Shown here: positions 33,251 through 42,497 of the stretch, piece by piece
How positions within the stretch are numbered: position 1 is the stretch's first letter
Layout: the number at the start of each line of letters is the position of its first letter
NCBI GenBank assembly: GCA_017515985.1
Contig: JAFWDV010000020.1
Coordinates: forward strand, 1 to 64,000
Source of the DNA: Clostridia bacterium
GTDB taxonomy: Bacteria; Bacillota; Clostridia; TANB77; CAG-508
Direction of reading: 5' to 3'
DNA: 64,000 nucleotides
Made by a program: the position numbers and the translations under genes
Notes under the pieces: generated by a model
What the model saw: the letters and a program-made list of their open reading frames with translations, nothing else
Told to the model about the DNA's origin: nothing
Database searches by the model: none

Positions 33251-33282
33251 TCAAGAAATTTGGGGGACGGAGGAGAAAATTT
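33251..33282. repeat. Single arm of the GGGACGGA repeat family
   Basis: GTCAAGAAATTT followed by GGGGGACGGAGGAGAAAATTT. Same lead and core as the degenerate copy at 15178. No partner arm is seen. The surrounding 33202-33492 otherwise holds nothing recognisable. Confidence 0.7.
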
Positions 33283-33492
33283 CAATAATATTTTTATAAG
33301 CTTTTTCAGGAATAAAATTTTAATTTTTTGTCGAAATTTTGTATACGAAAAAGCTTGAATGTTTAAAGCTTTTGCACTATACTTAACTCATAATTTATTT
33401 CTTTAAATTTATTCTTTTTTGAAGTTTCTTTCAAAAATTCCATTAATTAACTACAATAGTCAGTGTTTACTATTGCGTAAATATATCCTAGT

Positions 33493-34479
33493 ATGTTAAA
33501 ATATAAAGGAGGAATGCTTATCGAATTAGCAACTAAGGGGTTAACTAGTGATGTTTATTTTAAATGTCTTTTTGGGGCGCGTGGTAATGAAAATATTACA
33601 AAAAAATTTATTGAATCTATTATAGAAAAGCCTATTGATTCCATTTCCACAGATTTTAAACTAGAGTTTGAAAAAGATGGTATTAAAGGAAAGCAGATGG
33701 TAGCCGACCTCATTGCCAAAGATAAAAGTTTAAGAAAATATATAATAGAAATGCAGAAAAAAACTTATGATTATCTGCCAATACGATTCACAGGATATCT
33801 ATCAAAAACATATGTCGCAGATATTAAAGTTTCGGAGCAATATACAAAAATTAAACAAACAATTTTGATAGTAATAATGGATGAAAATTTTCCATTTAAT
33901 GATACGATTGATGATTATCACACCGTATGGAGTTTTCGAGAACAAAATCATCCGAAAATAGTGCTTACAGATAATATGCAGATACATATTCTAGAGCTAC
34001 AAAAGTACAAAAGATTAAAATCTAAAACAGGATGCATACATCCATGGCTAGAATTTATAATAAATCCGTATGGAAAGGAGGTTGAGAAAATGGCAAGATC
34101 AATAGCTGAATTAAAAGAAGCCGTAAAGCAATTACGATTACTTGAAGCTGATGAAGAAGTACGCTACTTGGCAGATGCAGAAGACTTTGCTAGACTTGAC
34201 AGAAATTCTCAGCTAAGTGAAGAACGTGCTGCGGCCCGCAAAGAAGGACTTGCTGAGGGTCGAGCCGAAGGTCGCAAAGCTGGTCTTGCAAAAGGCCGTG
34301 CTGAAGGCCGTGCTGAAGGTCGTGCTGAAGGTCGTGCTGAAGGTCGTGCTGAAGGTGAGAAAAACGCAAAAAAAGAGTTAGTAAAAAAATTATTAGAAAA
34401 AGGTAATTCTATTGAATCAGTAAAGCAATTGCTTGATCTAACAGATGAAGAAATATATTTATTAATCAAATCAAATTAA
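33493..34479 (+). CDS. Rpn/PD-(D/E)XK transposase-family nuclease (second copy)
   Basis: 328 residues, same family as the gene at 16345: DVYFKCLFGARGNENITKKFIESII, nuclease core MVADLIAKDKSLRKYIIEMQKK (Asp, then ExQ), YLSKTYVADIKVSEQY, and a charged C-terminus. Between about residues 245 and 290 it carries Gly-Arg-Ala-Glu tetrapeptide repeats from a 12-bp DNA repeat. It ends with a helical KKLLEKGNSIESVKQLLDL motif. The start is uncertain: the first ATG (33493) has no RBS, and GGAGG lies only one base before the ATG at 33514. It is a full-length, possibly active copy. Confidence 0.82.
   Translation: MLKYKGGMLIELATKGLTSDVYFKCLFGARGNENITKKFIESIIEKPIDSISTDFKLEFEKDGIKGKQMVADLIAKDKSLRKYIIEMQKKTYDYLPIRFTGYLSKTYVADIKVSEQYTKIKQTILIVIMDENFPFNDTIDDYHTVWSFREQNHPKIVLTDNMQIHILELQKYKRLKSKTGCIHPWLEFIINPYGKEVEKMARSIAELKEAVKQLRLLEADEEVRYLADAEDFARLDRNSQLSEERAAARKEGLAEGRAEGRKAGLAKGRAEGRAEGRAEGRAEGRAEGEKNAKKELVKKLLEKGNSIESVKQLLDLTDEEIYLLIKSN
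34294..34353. repeat. 12-bp tandem repeat within the Rpn gene
   Basis: Five copies of GG(C/T)CGTGCTGAA encoding Gly-Arg-Ala-Glu. Unit length is a multiple of three, so copy changes keep the frame. It is GC-richer than its surroundings. Confidence 0.85.
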
Positions 34480-34486
34480 ATCAATT

Positions 34487-34523
34487 AAACCCACCGCATT
34501 AAACAAATTAGTTTAATACAGCG
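34487..34523. terminator. Bidirectional terminator
   Basis: A stem between AAACCCaCCGCATTAAAC and GTTTAATaCaGCGGGTTT with a short loop and T-rich tail, between the convergent Rpn and SprT-like genes. Confidence 0.8.
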
Positions 34524-34530
34524 GGTTTCT

Positions 34531-35115
34531 TTATGCTCGAAATTCACCCTTAGCCGTTATAAAATGTCCACCACACTTTCCGCACCTATAATTTCTAGAA
34601 AAATTGCAATTAAGCCTTTTTCTATAAAAACTATAACCGCACTTTGTACATTGTATTTTGTAGTTATATTTTTCACTTGCTGGAACTATATTGCTAGCCA
34701 TTAAATCGCTATTTTTATCACCTAGCCTAGATATATCATACCCAAGCTTATAGCTTATATAGTGCGCGTATTTTTTAAAATCTTCACCATGATTACTGCA
34801 GTTTGGAAAACAGTGTATAATTTCATGCATTATAGTATTTTTTATTATATTTGGTTTTAAATCCATAACCCATTTGCTTATTTCAATTTTGTGGCTAGCA
34901 TACATCTTATATTTTATATATTTTTTTCTGCCAATTCTTTCAATATATTTTGTGCTCTCGATAGGCTGCTCTTGTTTACAGCAGCCATATCTTTTACAAT
35001 TTCTTTTTCCTATGCTAATTGAAATATTTCCTATGTTTTTGTTTTCTATATCAATACCAATATCATATAGCTCATTCTTACATTCATTAAACAAATGTTG
35101 TAATTTTTCTTCCAC
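34531..35115 (-). CDS. SprT-like zinc metalloprotease-domain protein
   Basis: 194 residues. Seen: the zinc protease motif HEIIHCFPNCSNHGEDF (HExxH with a further His) and a C-terminal zinc ribbon (CTKCGYSFYRKRLNC ... YRCGKCGGHF). SprT-like proteins resemble the protease domain of Spartan, which degrades DNA-protein crosslinks; the bacterial role is unclear. An extra Cys group near the N-terminus (CKRYGCCKQEQ) is unusual. It is convergent with the Rpn gene and just downstream of the ABC exporter genes. Confidence 0.8.
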   Translation of the reverse strand: MEEKLQHLFNECKNELYDIGIDIENKNIGNISISIGKRNCKRYGCCKQEQPIESTKYIERIGRKKYIKYKMYASHKIEISKWVMDLKPNIIKNTIMHEIIHCFPNCSNHGEDFKKYAHYISYKLGYDISRLGDKNSDLMASNIVPASEKYNYKIQCTKCGYSFYRKRLNCNFSRNYRCGKCGGHFITAKGEFRA

Positions 35116-35117
35116 TT

Positions 35118-36617
35118 TTATACTATATCCCTTTTTCTAAAACTATCAAACATTGTAACAAGCATAATAAGTACACACACGCCAAGAAGTATTAGAGAAA
35201 AACTAACTGGTATATTGCCTGTCATAGTTTTAACCATTGATGCGGATGTATAAGACATATCACTTGTAAAAATTCTTTCGTTAAGTCCTAGATTGTTAAA
35301 TGGTATAAATTTAATCCAATCAGCTGTAACAAACATATTTACTATTTGCATTATTGTAGACCCACCTAGGTATGCAGCTATACTTACACCAACAGAAACT
35401 GCAGTGTTTCTTGCCACCGTAGAAAGCATCATCGCAAATACAACAAATACAAAAATATCTATAGCAATCGTTAAATTATATAAAATTGAAAATACTATAT
35501 AGTTAGTTGTATGAACATTTCCACCTGATGCATAAATATAATCTTGGGCATTTGAAGCACCAAAGAAAATATTTCCAACTAATGTGCCCACAAGCGACAA
35601 TATTACTGTAGTAATAATTAAAAATATAGTTGTAACCGTTAATTTAGAAAGCAATATCTTCCATCTTTTATTTGGGGTAAAACTCCAGAACTTAATTGTT
35701 CCTTTTGAAATTTCTGATGAAATACTTCCACCAGCAATAATAATCATCATTACTGTTAGCACCATCATAGAAATACTTCCCACCATATAATCATAAACTT
35801 TTCTTGTAGACCCTACAGAATCGCCCATACCAGAAACATATGGTTCCATATTATGCTCTAATCTGTATTCATTGATGATTATATTATTCTTTGTTTCCTC
35901 CAAAGTCTTTTCGGTTAGTGACTTTTGTGAAATTTGATCAATACCTAATCTTAAATTTTGCTTTAATGTTTTTATTTCTTTTACTGTTGTTGATTTCCAT
36001 TTTTCGTCTGGATTATAGACCTTGCCAATTTCATATTTTTCCATCAAACCTAAAATGTATAATTCATCATCATATTCATTTTGCTCAATAGTATTTGCAT
36101 CCAAAGATTTTTTCAATTCTTCTTTCTGATATTTTATATATCCAGAAAAATCATCGTTCTTTACAAGTTCTGCAATTTTATCATACTTTTCTTGCTCTTT
36201 TTGCTCTTCTTCAGCGGCTTTTAAGCTCTTATAATTATATATATTCAATTTACTACTATATAAATCTGATTCGATTACTTCAGATTTCCAAAATTCATTA
36301 TAAATGTTAACATCATTGTCTATCGCAAATTGTTTTGTATCTATTTGTGCCTGCTTTTCATTTTTTGTTGCCTCATCTAGGCTATCTTTACCCTCATTCA
36401 ATTCAAATTTCAAACTATCAATCATAGATTGAATATCCTCTTTGTAATTTGAAGGACTTGTCATTTCCTCCGCAACTGAATACATCTTCTTTGTTAGATT
36501 TGCTATTCCTGCCGATGCAAAAAGAGATAAAATTAAAATGATAAACATTACTTTAGTTGATTTTTTCTTGATTATTTTTTTAAACTCACAAGAGCATAAT
36601 TTATTAAACTTACTCAT
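35118..36617 (-). CDS. ABC-2 type transporter permease with large extracellular loop
   Basis: 499 residues. One N-terminal membrane helix (VMFIILILSLFASAGIANL), about 230 residues of mostly helical extracytoplasmic region, then five or more helices (MMVLTVMMIIIAGGSISSEISKGTIKFW, the typical ABC-2 motif). Such permeases pair with an ATPase to export lipids, peptides or antibiotics. The ATG at 36617 has AGGAGG upstream and overlaps the ATPase stop by eight bases. Substrate cannot be inferred. Confidence 0.85.
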   Translation of the reverse strand: MSKFNKLCSCEFKKIIKKKSTKVMFIILILSLFASAGIANLTKKMYSVAEEMTSPSNYKEDIQSMIDSLKFELNEGKDSLDEATKNEKQAQIDTKQFAIDNDVNIYNEFWKSEVIESDLYSSKLNIYNYKSLKAAEEEQKEQEKYDKIAELVKNDDFSGYIKYQKEELKKSLDANTIEQNEYDDELYILGLMEKYEIGKVYNPDEKWKSTTVKEIKTLKQNLRLGIDQISQKSLTEKTLEETKNNIIINEYRLEHNMEPYVSGMGDSVGSTRKVYDYMVGSISMMVLTVMMIIIAGGSISSEISKGTIKFWSFTPNKRWKILLSKLTVTTIFLIITTVILSLVGTLVGNIFFGASNAQDYIYASGGNVHTTNYIVFSILYNLTIAIDIFVFVVFAMMLSTVARNTAVSVGVSIAAYLGGSTIMQIVNMFVTADWIKFIPFNNLGLNERIFTSDMSYTSASMVKTMTGNIPVSFSLILLGVCVLIMLVTMFDSFRKRDIV

Positions 36618-37533
36618 CTTTTTTGCCTCCTTTCGTAACATCAAAGAACATATTCTCTAGAGTTTTTGCTGATTCGACAACTGTTTCAATTTGTACATCA
36701 TCAAAAACCAAAGCTCTTATAATATCAGATATTTCATTTTTCTTTAATGAAACATAGATTGTATTGTTTTCTGTTTTAATTTCTTTATTTATTTTTTGAT
36801 TGAATACTTGTACTGCCTTTTCAATATTTTTAACCTTTATTTCATACCCTATAGTAGCATCAATATTTTGATTTTCATCTCCAAGACTTTGAGTTTTTAT
36901 AAATTTACCTTCATTTATAACAACAACCCTGTCACACATAAGCTCCATTTCGCTTAATATATGTGAAGATACAAGCACAGCAATACCTTTTTCAGATGCT
37001 AATTTCTTTAAAATATCTCTTAAATCTTTTATTCCAACTGGATCTAAACCATTCGTTGGCTCATCTAATATCAATACTTTAGGAGTATGAAGCAATGAAA
37101 GTGCTAAACCTGCTCTTTGCTTCATTCCAAGTGAATACTTAGAAACTTTTTGATTCATGCTCTTTTTTAATCCAACAAGCTCTAGTTTTTTATAAACTTC
37201 GCTATAGTCCACATTTCTAATTTTTGCATATAATTTCAAATTGTCTACAGCCGACATATATCCATACATATCCGGATTTTCAACAATTCCGCCGATGAAT
37301 TCCATTGCTTTTTCAAAGTCTTTTTTTACATCATATCCATTTATTGTGATACTTCCCTCATCTATAGAAAGTAATCCTAAAATCATTTTTATTGTTGTAG
37401 TTTTTCCAGCTCCATTTGGTCCAAGAAATCCAAGAATTTCCCCTTCTTTAACCTCAAAACTTAAATTATCAACAACCTTTGCTTTTCCGAAATATTTACT
37501 TACATTCTTAATTTCTAATACTGTTTTTGACAA
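36610..37533 (-). CDS. ABC transporter ATP-binding protein
   Basis: About 307 residues. Seen: Walker A GPNGAGKTT, KYSLGMKQRAGLAL signature, Walker B VLILDEPTNGLDP, the H-loop SSHILSEME, and a C-terminal extension as in CcmA/BcrA-type exporters. The likely start is the TTG at 37533, seven bases after GGAGG. It couples to the downstream permease and follows a membrane-anchored protein with 15 bases between, forming a three-gene export operon. Confidence 0.92.
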   Translation of the reverse strand: MSKTVLEIKNVSKYFGKAKVVDNLSFEVKEGEILGFLGPNGAGKTTTIKMILGLLSIDEGSITINGYDVKKDFEKAMEFIGGIVENPDMYGYMSAVDNLKLYAKIRNVDYSEVYKKLELVGLKKSMNQKVSKYSLGMKQRAGLALSLLHTPKVLILDEPTNGLDPVGIKDLRDILKKLASEKGIAVLVSSHILSEMELMCDRVVVINEGKFIKTQSLGDENQNIDATIGYEIKVKNIEKAVQVFNQKINKEIKTENNTIYVSLKKNEISDIIRALVFDDVQIETVVESAKTLENMFFDVTKGGKKDE

Positions 37534-37548
37534 ATCATTCACCTCCAA

Positions 37549-38169
37549 TTACAATGAAAATGGCATAGTCATGTTGTTACCATTCGCACTATATGTCAAA
37601 TTAGTAGACACAATTTTCCATTTACCATCTTTTTGCTCTAGCGTAATAGATTCACTATCAGAATCAATACTATCATCTTTCATTTTTTCCATGGTCTCTC
37701 CAGTTAACACATTTATCTCTTTATATTTTTGCTTAATTGTGATCTTAGAGCTAAATGAAACCGTAACTTGATTTCCATCAAACTCATAAGATGAAATCTT
37801 GGTTATCTTTCTATCAAAATTTGTATTAATTGTATCTGTATTCAATAATTGCTTTTGCAACAGTTCAGATAAAATACGCTTTTGTACGTTAGCAGTTTGA
37901 TCCGTTGTTGTAACACCTTTAAGAGCATCTTCCATTTCAGAATAATATGTATCAAGGTTTATCTTACTTCCTTCTTCACCCAATACTTGATATTGCTCAG
38001 GCAAAACGCTGTACTTATCTGTTATTTCAATAAATTCTTCACAAGCCTTTTTAATATCTTCCTTAGAGCTCTTTCTATTTGATTCAACACTAATGCAATA
38101 TATTACAACAGCAACGATTGCAATAATTGCTAATACTAATCCAATATTAATTTTTTTAAAAAATTTCAT
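37549..38169 (-). CDS. Membrane-anchored extracytoplasmic protein of an ABC operon
   Basis: 206 residues: one N-terminal membrane helix (INIGLVLAIIAIVAVVIYCI), then a soluble domain of helices and beta strands (KITKISSYEFDGNQVTVSFSSKITIKQ ... LEQKDGKWKIVSTNLTY). The second half resembles NTF2/DUF4878-like lumenal domains. The ATG at 38169 has AAAGGAGG upstream. It is the first gene of the operon with the ABC ATPase and permease, so it may be an accessory or substrate-sensing subunit (inference). Confidence 0.7.
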   Translation of the reverse strand: MKFFKKINIGLVLAIIAIVAVVIYCISVESNRKSSKEDIKKACEEFIEITDKYSVLPEQYQVLGEEGSKINLDTYYSEMEDALKGVTTTDQTANVQKRILSELLQKQLLNTDTINTNFDRKITKISSYEFDGNQVTVSFSSKITIKQKYKEINVLTGETMEKMKDDSIDSDSESITLEQKDGKWKIVSTNLTYSANGNNMTMPFSL

Positions 38170-38193
38170 ATTAAATGTACCTCCTTTAAATTT

Positions 38194-38240
38194 AGGTAGA
38201 GACTCATTTATCAATCAACTAAAATAATGAGTCCGTCCCT
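38194..38240. repeat. GGGACGGACTCATT-type palindrome
   Basis: A diverged left arm (TAGGTAGAGACTCATTTA) and intact right arm AATGAGTCCGTCCCT with internal AACTAAAATAATG, as in the copy at 51432. It lies upstream of the ABC operon. Confidence 0.7.
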
Positions 38241-38310
38241 TTTTTAACCCAACTGATTATATTTCATTTAATATTTAAATACAATAGCTTTAAGCCTTTT
38301 TCTAATAAAA

Positions 38311-38341
38311 AAGATAATAGCATAACAGTTACTATTATCTT
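38311..38341 (-). terminator. Terminator after gpr
   Basis: A 10-bp stem AAGATAATAG / CTATTATCTT, followed on the minus strand by TTTTTTATT. Confidence 0.85.
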
Positions 38342-38357
38342 GTAAATTTAACACGTC

Positions 38358-39293
38358 TTAAATTGCGTAATTTATACTTCTTGCAACAATTTCTTTCATA
38401 TTTTCGATTAGCTCATCAATCTCTTTGGGTGTAACAATCATATTATAATTATCCGGTATTAAAGCTGATTTTATATCTTCATATTTATCCTGATTTTTAA
38501 GTGTATTCAAATAATCATTAGATTTCGCTTCATCTTGTAATTTTGTTATAAATAAATTCAAACAATCATCAGTTATTGTGGCTAAATCGACGACCATAGG
38601 TACACCTATCGAAATAACTGGAATTCCTAGAGTTTTCCTGCTAAGCTCTTTCCTTGCATTTTCAACACCAGCTCCAGGTACTATGCCAGTATTAGATATT
38701 TGTATGGTACTGCTTATTCTTTGGATACTTTTGGAAGCTAAACTATCTATAACTACCAAAAGCTTCGGCTTAACGTTATCTACAATTCCCTTTATTATTT
38801 CAAAAGTTTCGATTCCAGTAGTTCCTAGTACTCCAGGAGCTACAGCACTAATAGATCTTGCCCCAGGTACAACACATTCTGGTGCATACTTTATTAAATG
38901 CCTGGTAACTTCTATTTCTGAAACTACTTTTGGGCCAAGTGAATCTGGTGTAACAAACTGATTTCCAAGACCAACTATCAAAATCTCCCCATCATCGTCA
39001 ATCTGCGCTTTAACAATTTCTTTTAAATCTTTACTAATAATTTCTGATATATCCTCAATTTCATCTTCATCAGCCAAATTTAACTTTTCTAAATCAAAAG
39101 ACATATATTTACCTATTGGCTTTCCTAATGCTTTTTCTCCCTGTTTATCAAGAATATCTACGACAGTTAATTTAACATTTTCCTTTTTCTGTAATTCTGC
39201 ACATTTGATACCAGGAATTTCATTTTCTAAATTATTGGCCTTTTTATAGATATCTCTTCTTTCATCAGCCATATCTGTTCTAAAATCCTGCAT
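38358..39293 (-). CDS. gpr: Spore germination protease GPR
   Basis: 311 residues. GPR is a tetrameric aspartate-type endoprotease that degrades small acid-soluble spore proteins at germination and is made as an inactive zymogen. Seen: the N-terminal FRTDMADE, where the family is autoprocessed, then ILIVGLGNQFVTPDSLGPKVV, LLVVIDSLASKSIQRISSTIQISNTGIVPGAG and VISIGVPMVVD. AAGGAGG before the ATG. It marks the host as an endospore former. The usual neighbour rpsT, often between holA and gpr, is absent; a palindromic repeat occupies the gap. Confidence 0.95.
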   Translation of the reverse strand: MQDFRTDMADERRDIYKKANNLENEIPGIKCAELQKKENVKLTVVDILDKQGEKALGKPIGKYMSFDLEKLNLADEDEIEDISEIISKDLKEIVKAQIDDDGEILIVGLGNQFVTPDSLGPKVVSEIEVTRHLIKYAPECVVPGARSISAVAPGVLGTTGIETFEIIKGIVDNVKPKLLVVIDSLASKSIQRISSTIQISNTGIVPGAGVENARKELSRKTLGIPVISIGVPMVVDLATITDDCLNLFITKLQDEAKSNDYLNTLKNQDKYEDIKSALIPDNYNMIVTPKEIDELIENMKEIVARSINYAI

Positions 39294-39320
39294 AAAATCA
39301 ACCTCCTTCTAGAAAATTTT

Positions 39321-39370
39321 AGGGACGGAGCAAAAAATTTCCGGCTCAGAATTTTTTTGCTCCGTCCCCA
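39321..39370. repeat. GGGACGGAGCAAAAAATTT-type palindrome
   Basis: A full inverted repeat: AGGGACGGAGCAAAAAATTT, loop, then AATTTTTTTGCTCCGTCCCC. Third subtype of the family. It lies between gpr and holA and probably terminates holA-side transcripts. Confidence 0.85.
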
Positions 39371-39421
39371 AAATTTCCAAATTATTATTTGAAAATCTCA
39401 ATAATTTATTCAAATTTAGTT

Positions 39422-40441
39422 TTAACTGCAATATCCGCATATTACAGATTCAAGTCCAACATTCAAATCAACATTTCCAATCTTGTAATCTTCATCAATC
39501 TTTACAAATTGACTTAGTATTGCTCTCAAAGCATCCTCCGAAAAATATCCGGCTTGCCTCTTATATTTTGAAACTAAGAAAGCTTGGTTTGGTTTCAAGC
39601 TTAAATTTTTAGAAACATCTTGTTTATATTTATCGCACAATTTAACTATATATAGTTTTTTAAAATGATTGTATAAAGTAATAAGAATCTTTTGCACGGG
39701 CTCCTTAGCGTATATAAGATTTTTTAATACTTCCAAGGCCTTTGCAACATTCTTTTGACCTAGACTATCTGTTAAATCAAAAATAACACTATCAAACTGT
39801 TTTATACAAAGAGCATCAATGTCCTCTTTACTTATTGTTCCACCGCTACCGGCATATTCAATCAGTTTTCTAATCTCATTAATCAAGTCTTGCAAATTCG
39901 TACCACAAGATTCAATAAAATAGCTAACTGTGTAATTATCTACATTAACATTATAACTATTACATATGAATTTAATACGCTTTGCAATATCTGGAACTTT
40001 TTCTGGTTGAAACTCGCACACAGTTCCATTTTTCTCTAACATTTTATATAAATTATTTTTATCTATTTCTTCTTCAACAAAAACAATAACATTTTGAGCT
40101 TTGATATCATCTATATTTTCGTTAAAATACTCAACCAACTTTTCTATAGATTCTGAAATAGTCGTATTCTTCTTTTTCCCTTGTTTCTTAAGTAATTCTG
40201 TATCTCTAATAATAATTAGTTTTTTATCAAATCCAAAAGGAGGAGTCTGCAACTCAGAGATTAATCTGGATATATTTGTATTATCAATTTTAATGTAGTT
40301 AAGACCGTCATGAAGCTCTCCAAAAGTTTTCTTTATCTTTTTTAGAGCATTTTCAAGTAGATATGTTTCTTTCCCATGCAATAAATATATACTCGATAAT
40401 TTTTGCTCTTCTAAATCATTTCCTGTTGTTGCAGCACTCAC
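39422..40441 (-). CDS. holA: DNA polymerase III delta subunit HolA
   Basis: About 339 residues. Delta opens the sliding clamp within the clamp loader. Seen: IYLLHGKETYLLENALKKIKKTF at the N-terminus, LISELQTPPFGFDKKLIIIRD, NVIVFVEEEID, CGTNLQDLINEIRKLIEYAG and the C-terminal collar-like helices (LNVGLESVICGYC). The likely start is the GTG at 40441, shortly after AAAGGGGGGA; the ATG 18 bases earlier overlaps that site. It is downstream of the glycogen debranching gene by 33 bases. Confidence 0.9.
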   Translation of the reverse strand: MSAATTGNDLEEQKLSSIYLLHGKETYLLENALKKIKKTFGELHDGLNYIKIDNTNISRLISELQTPPFGFDKKLIIIRDTELLKKQGKKKNTTISESIEKLVEYFNENIDDIKAQNVIVFVEEEIDKNNLYKMLEKNGTVCEFQPEKVPDIAKRIKFICNSYNVNVDNYTVSYFIESCGTNLQDLINEIRKLIEYAGSGGTISKEDIDALCIKQFDSVIFDLTDSLGQKNVAKALEVLKNLIYAKEPVQKILITLYNHFKKLYIVKLCDKYKQDVSKNLSLKPNQAFLVSKYKRQAGYFSEDALRAILSQFVKIDEDYKIGNVDLNVGLESVICGYCS

Positions 40442-40474
40442 TATACTCCCCCCTTTCATATTTTAATTTGCTTT

Positions 40475-42466
40475 TTAAATTATTATTCTAAATACCTCAG
40501 AAACAGACCAACACTGCGCTAATGCACCTTTAGCAGCAAATGGTTTCTTAGAGTCATATAACTCAGGTATATTACCAATTGTTTTTCCTTCATTTAGCTC
40601 TTTAACATATGTTTTCTTTAATTTCTGAACAAAATCTTTATATTCTTCTTTTAACAACTTCTTTTCATCTTTATTTTTTTCAGCTTTTATAATGTTCAAG
40701 AATGCGTCATTGTATAAACCAATCAACCATGGCCATGTTATTCCTTGATGATAACTAATATCCCTTCTATATTGGTCGCCTTCATACACATCAGTATAAT
40801 GTAGCTCTCCCTTAGCCAAAGTTTTTAAACCATAATTATTCAATAACTTTTTGGTAACAACATTAAATGTGTTTTTAGCTTCTTCTGATTTAGGGTCAAG
40901 TATTGGATATGTTAACGACAATGCATACAATTGATTTGGTCTTATTTTTTCATCTCCTAAAACATCATATAAACATTTTGTTTTTGGGTTATAAAATTTT
41001 TCAGCAAAAGATTTCTTTGCGATTTTAGCCATCTTTTTATATTCTTCTAGTGTGTCTTTATCATCGTCAAATTCTTTTCCAAGCTCATATGTAATCATTA
41101 ATGCATTATACCACAAACTGTTTATTTCAACCTGTTTGCCATTTCTAGGAGTAACAACATAATCTCCAATCTTTGCATCCATCCAGGTATTTTGTGTTCC
41201 CAATGTTCCAGCTGATATTAGGCCATCCTCATCAAGAAAGATATTGTTGTCCCATAAATCAATGCCATCTTTATAATTATCAATAATGTTTTTCATTTGA
41301 TCATAAATTTTATCTTTTATAAAATTATAATCTGACGTGTAATTCAAATAACGTTTAACTTGCTCAAATAATAATAAACTACTATCAACACTGTTATAAA
41401 TTGGCTTATTTTCATCCTCAGTATACCCATTAGGAACTAGCCCTTGCTTTATGTCCTTTGTAAATGTTAGTAAAAGTTTTCTTGCAACATCAAATCTCTT
41501 ATTCTTAAGAACTGTGCCTTCAAACGCAATAAAGGTATCTCTTCCCCAATCCAAAAACCAAGGATATCCAGCAACTAATGTTAATAAATTTTTTCTTGAA
41601 ACTATAAAATTATCTGATGCAATTATATATTTTTTAATTAAATCCTCGTCACCTTTTAAGTCTGATTTTTCAATTAATTGCTTAATTCTTTTCTTTTCAT
41701 TGGTGATAATTCTTTGTCCATCTTTTCTATCTATTTTTACCTCATCAACAGAGCAAGCAAAAGTAATATACTTTTCTTCACCAGGCTCAATGTCAATTTC
41801 ATAAAATCCTGCTATAGCATGATTTTCCTCGTTTTCAAAGCCTCTTTTTTCTTCTTCGAAATAATACATATTTTCAAAACAATTATTTTTTTGCTCTTTA
41901 TAAACTCCATCCGAACAACTCATAAATATATGGTGTTTGCTATCATCAATTACAACATCAACCAATCTTTTATTAACATTCTGATCTATCTTGAATTTTC
42001 TGCCATAACTTGTATAGTGGAAACATCTGTTATTTAGTAAAGGAGTTAATTTTAAAGTAATTTTCTTATCTGAGTTTTTAATCTTATACAGAATCACAGA
42101 TACATTTTTTCTATATTCCATGCATATAGACTTTTCGATTTCTATACCATCTATTTTATAGCAAAATACAGGAACTTCCCCTTTTTCGAAACTAACTTGA
42201 TATTTGTATCCATCAGATATGTTATTCTTACACATATTTGTATATAATGGTATTTCTTTACCATCTACATTTATACACTCATCTACCTTCGATACAAACA
42301 AAAATCTTTGCGCAGGAGGATCAAGTGGAGCAACAAGTAATCCGTGATATTTTCTAGTATTAGTACCAATTATTGTTGAACTAGCATATCCACCTAATCC
42401 ATTAGTAATTATCCATTCTTTCTCTACCGCTTTTTCAAATCCCATTTTATTTGGCATTAATTTCAT
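40475..42466 (-). CDS. Glycogen debranching enzyme (amylo-alpha-1,6-glucosidase type)
   Basis: 663 residues of the bacterial/archaeal GDE family. An N-terminal beta domain (EWIITNGLGGYASSTIIGTNTRKYHGLLVAP) is followed by a GH-type (alpha/alpha)6 catalytic domain: LVAGYPWFLDWGRDTFIAFEG, VPNGYTEDENKPIYNSVDSSLL, ISAGTLGTQNTWMDAKIG and YHQGITWPWLIGLY, with acidic residues in the catalytic positions. It removes alpha-1,6 branches from glycogen; with malQ at 45896 it points to glycogen or maltodextrin storage in this host. Confidence 0.92.
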   Translation of the reverse strand: MKLMPNKMGFEKAVEKEWIITNGLGGYASSTIIGTNTRKYHGLLVAPLDPPAQRFLFVSKVDECINVDGKEIPLYTNMCKNNISDGYKYQVSFEKGEVPVFCYKIDGIEIEKSICMEYRKNVSVILYKIKNSDKKITLKLTPLLNNRCFHYTSYGRKFKIDQNVNKRLVDVVIDDSKHHIFMSCSDGVYKEQKNNCFENMYYFEEEKRGFENEENHAIAGFYEIDIEPGEEKYITFACSVDEVKIDRKDGQRIITNEKKRIKQLIEKSDLKGDEDLIKKYIIASDNFIVSRKNLLTLVAGYPWFLDWGRDTFIAFEGTVLKNKRFDVARKLLLTFTKDIKQGLVPNGYTEDENKPIYNSVDSSLLLFEQVKRYLNYTSDYNFIKDKIYDQMKNIIDNYKDGIDLWDNNIFLDEDGLISAGTLGTQNTWMDAKIGDYVVTPRNGKQVEINSLWYNALMITYELGKEFDDDKDTLEEYKKMAKIAKKSFAEKFYNPKTKCLYDVLGDEKIRPNQLYALSLTYPILDPKSEEAKNTFNVVTKKLLNNYGLKTLAKGELHYTDVYEGDQYRRDISYHQGITWPWLIGLYNDAFLNIIKAEKNKDEKKLLKEEYKDFVQKLKKTYVKELNEGKTIGNIPELYDSKKPFAAKGALAQCWSVSEVFRIII

Positions 42467-42497
42467 CTTTTGTATCCTCCTCTCATTTATCTTACGT

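Noticed and set aside
34209-34469. Antisense open frame over the Rpn gene, rich in Ser-Ala-Arg-Pro
   Set aside because: It is the mirror of the GRAE repeats and has no ribosome binding site.
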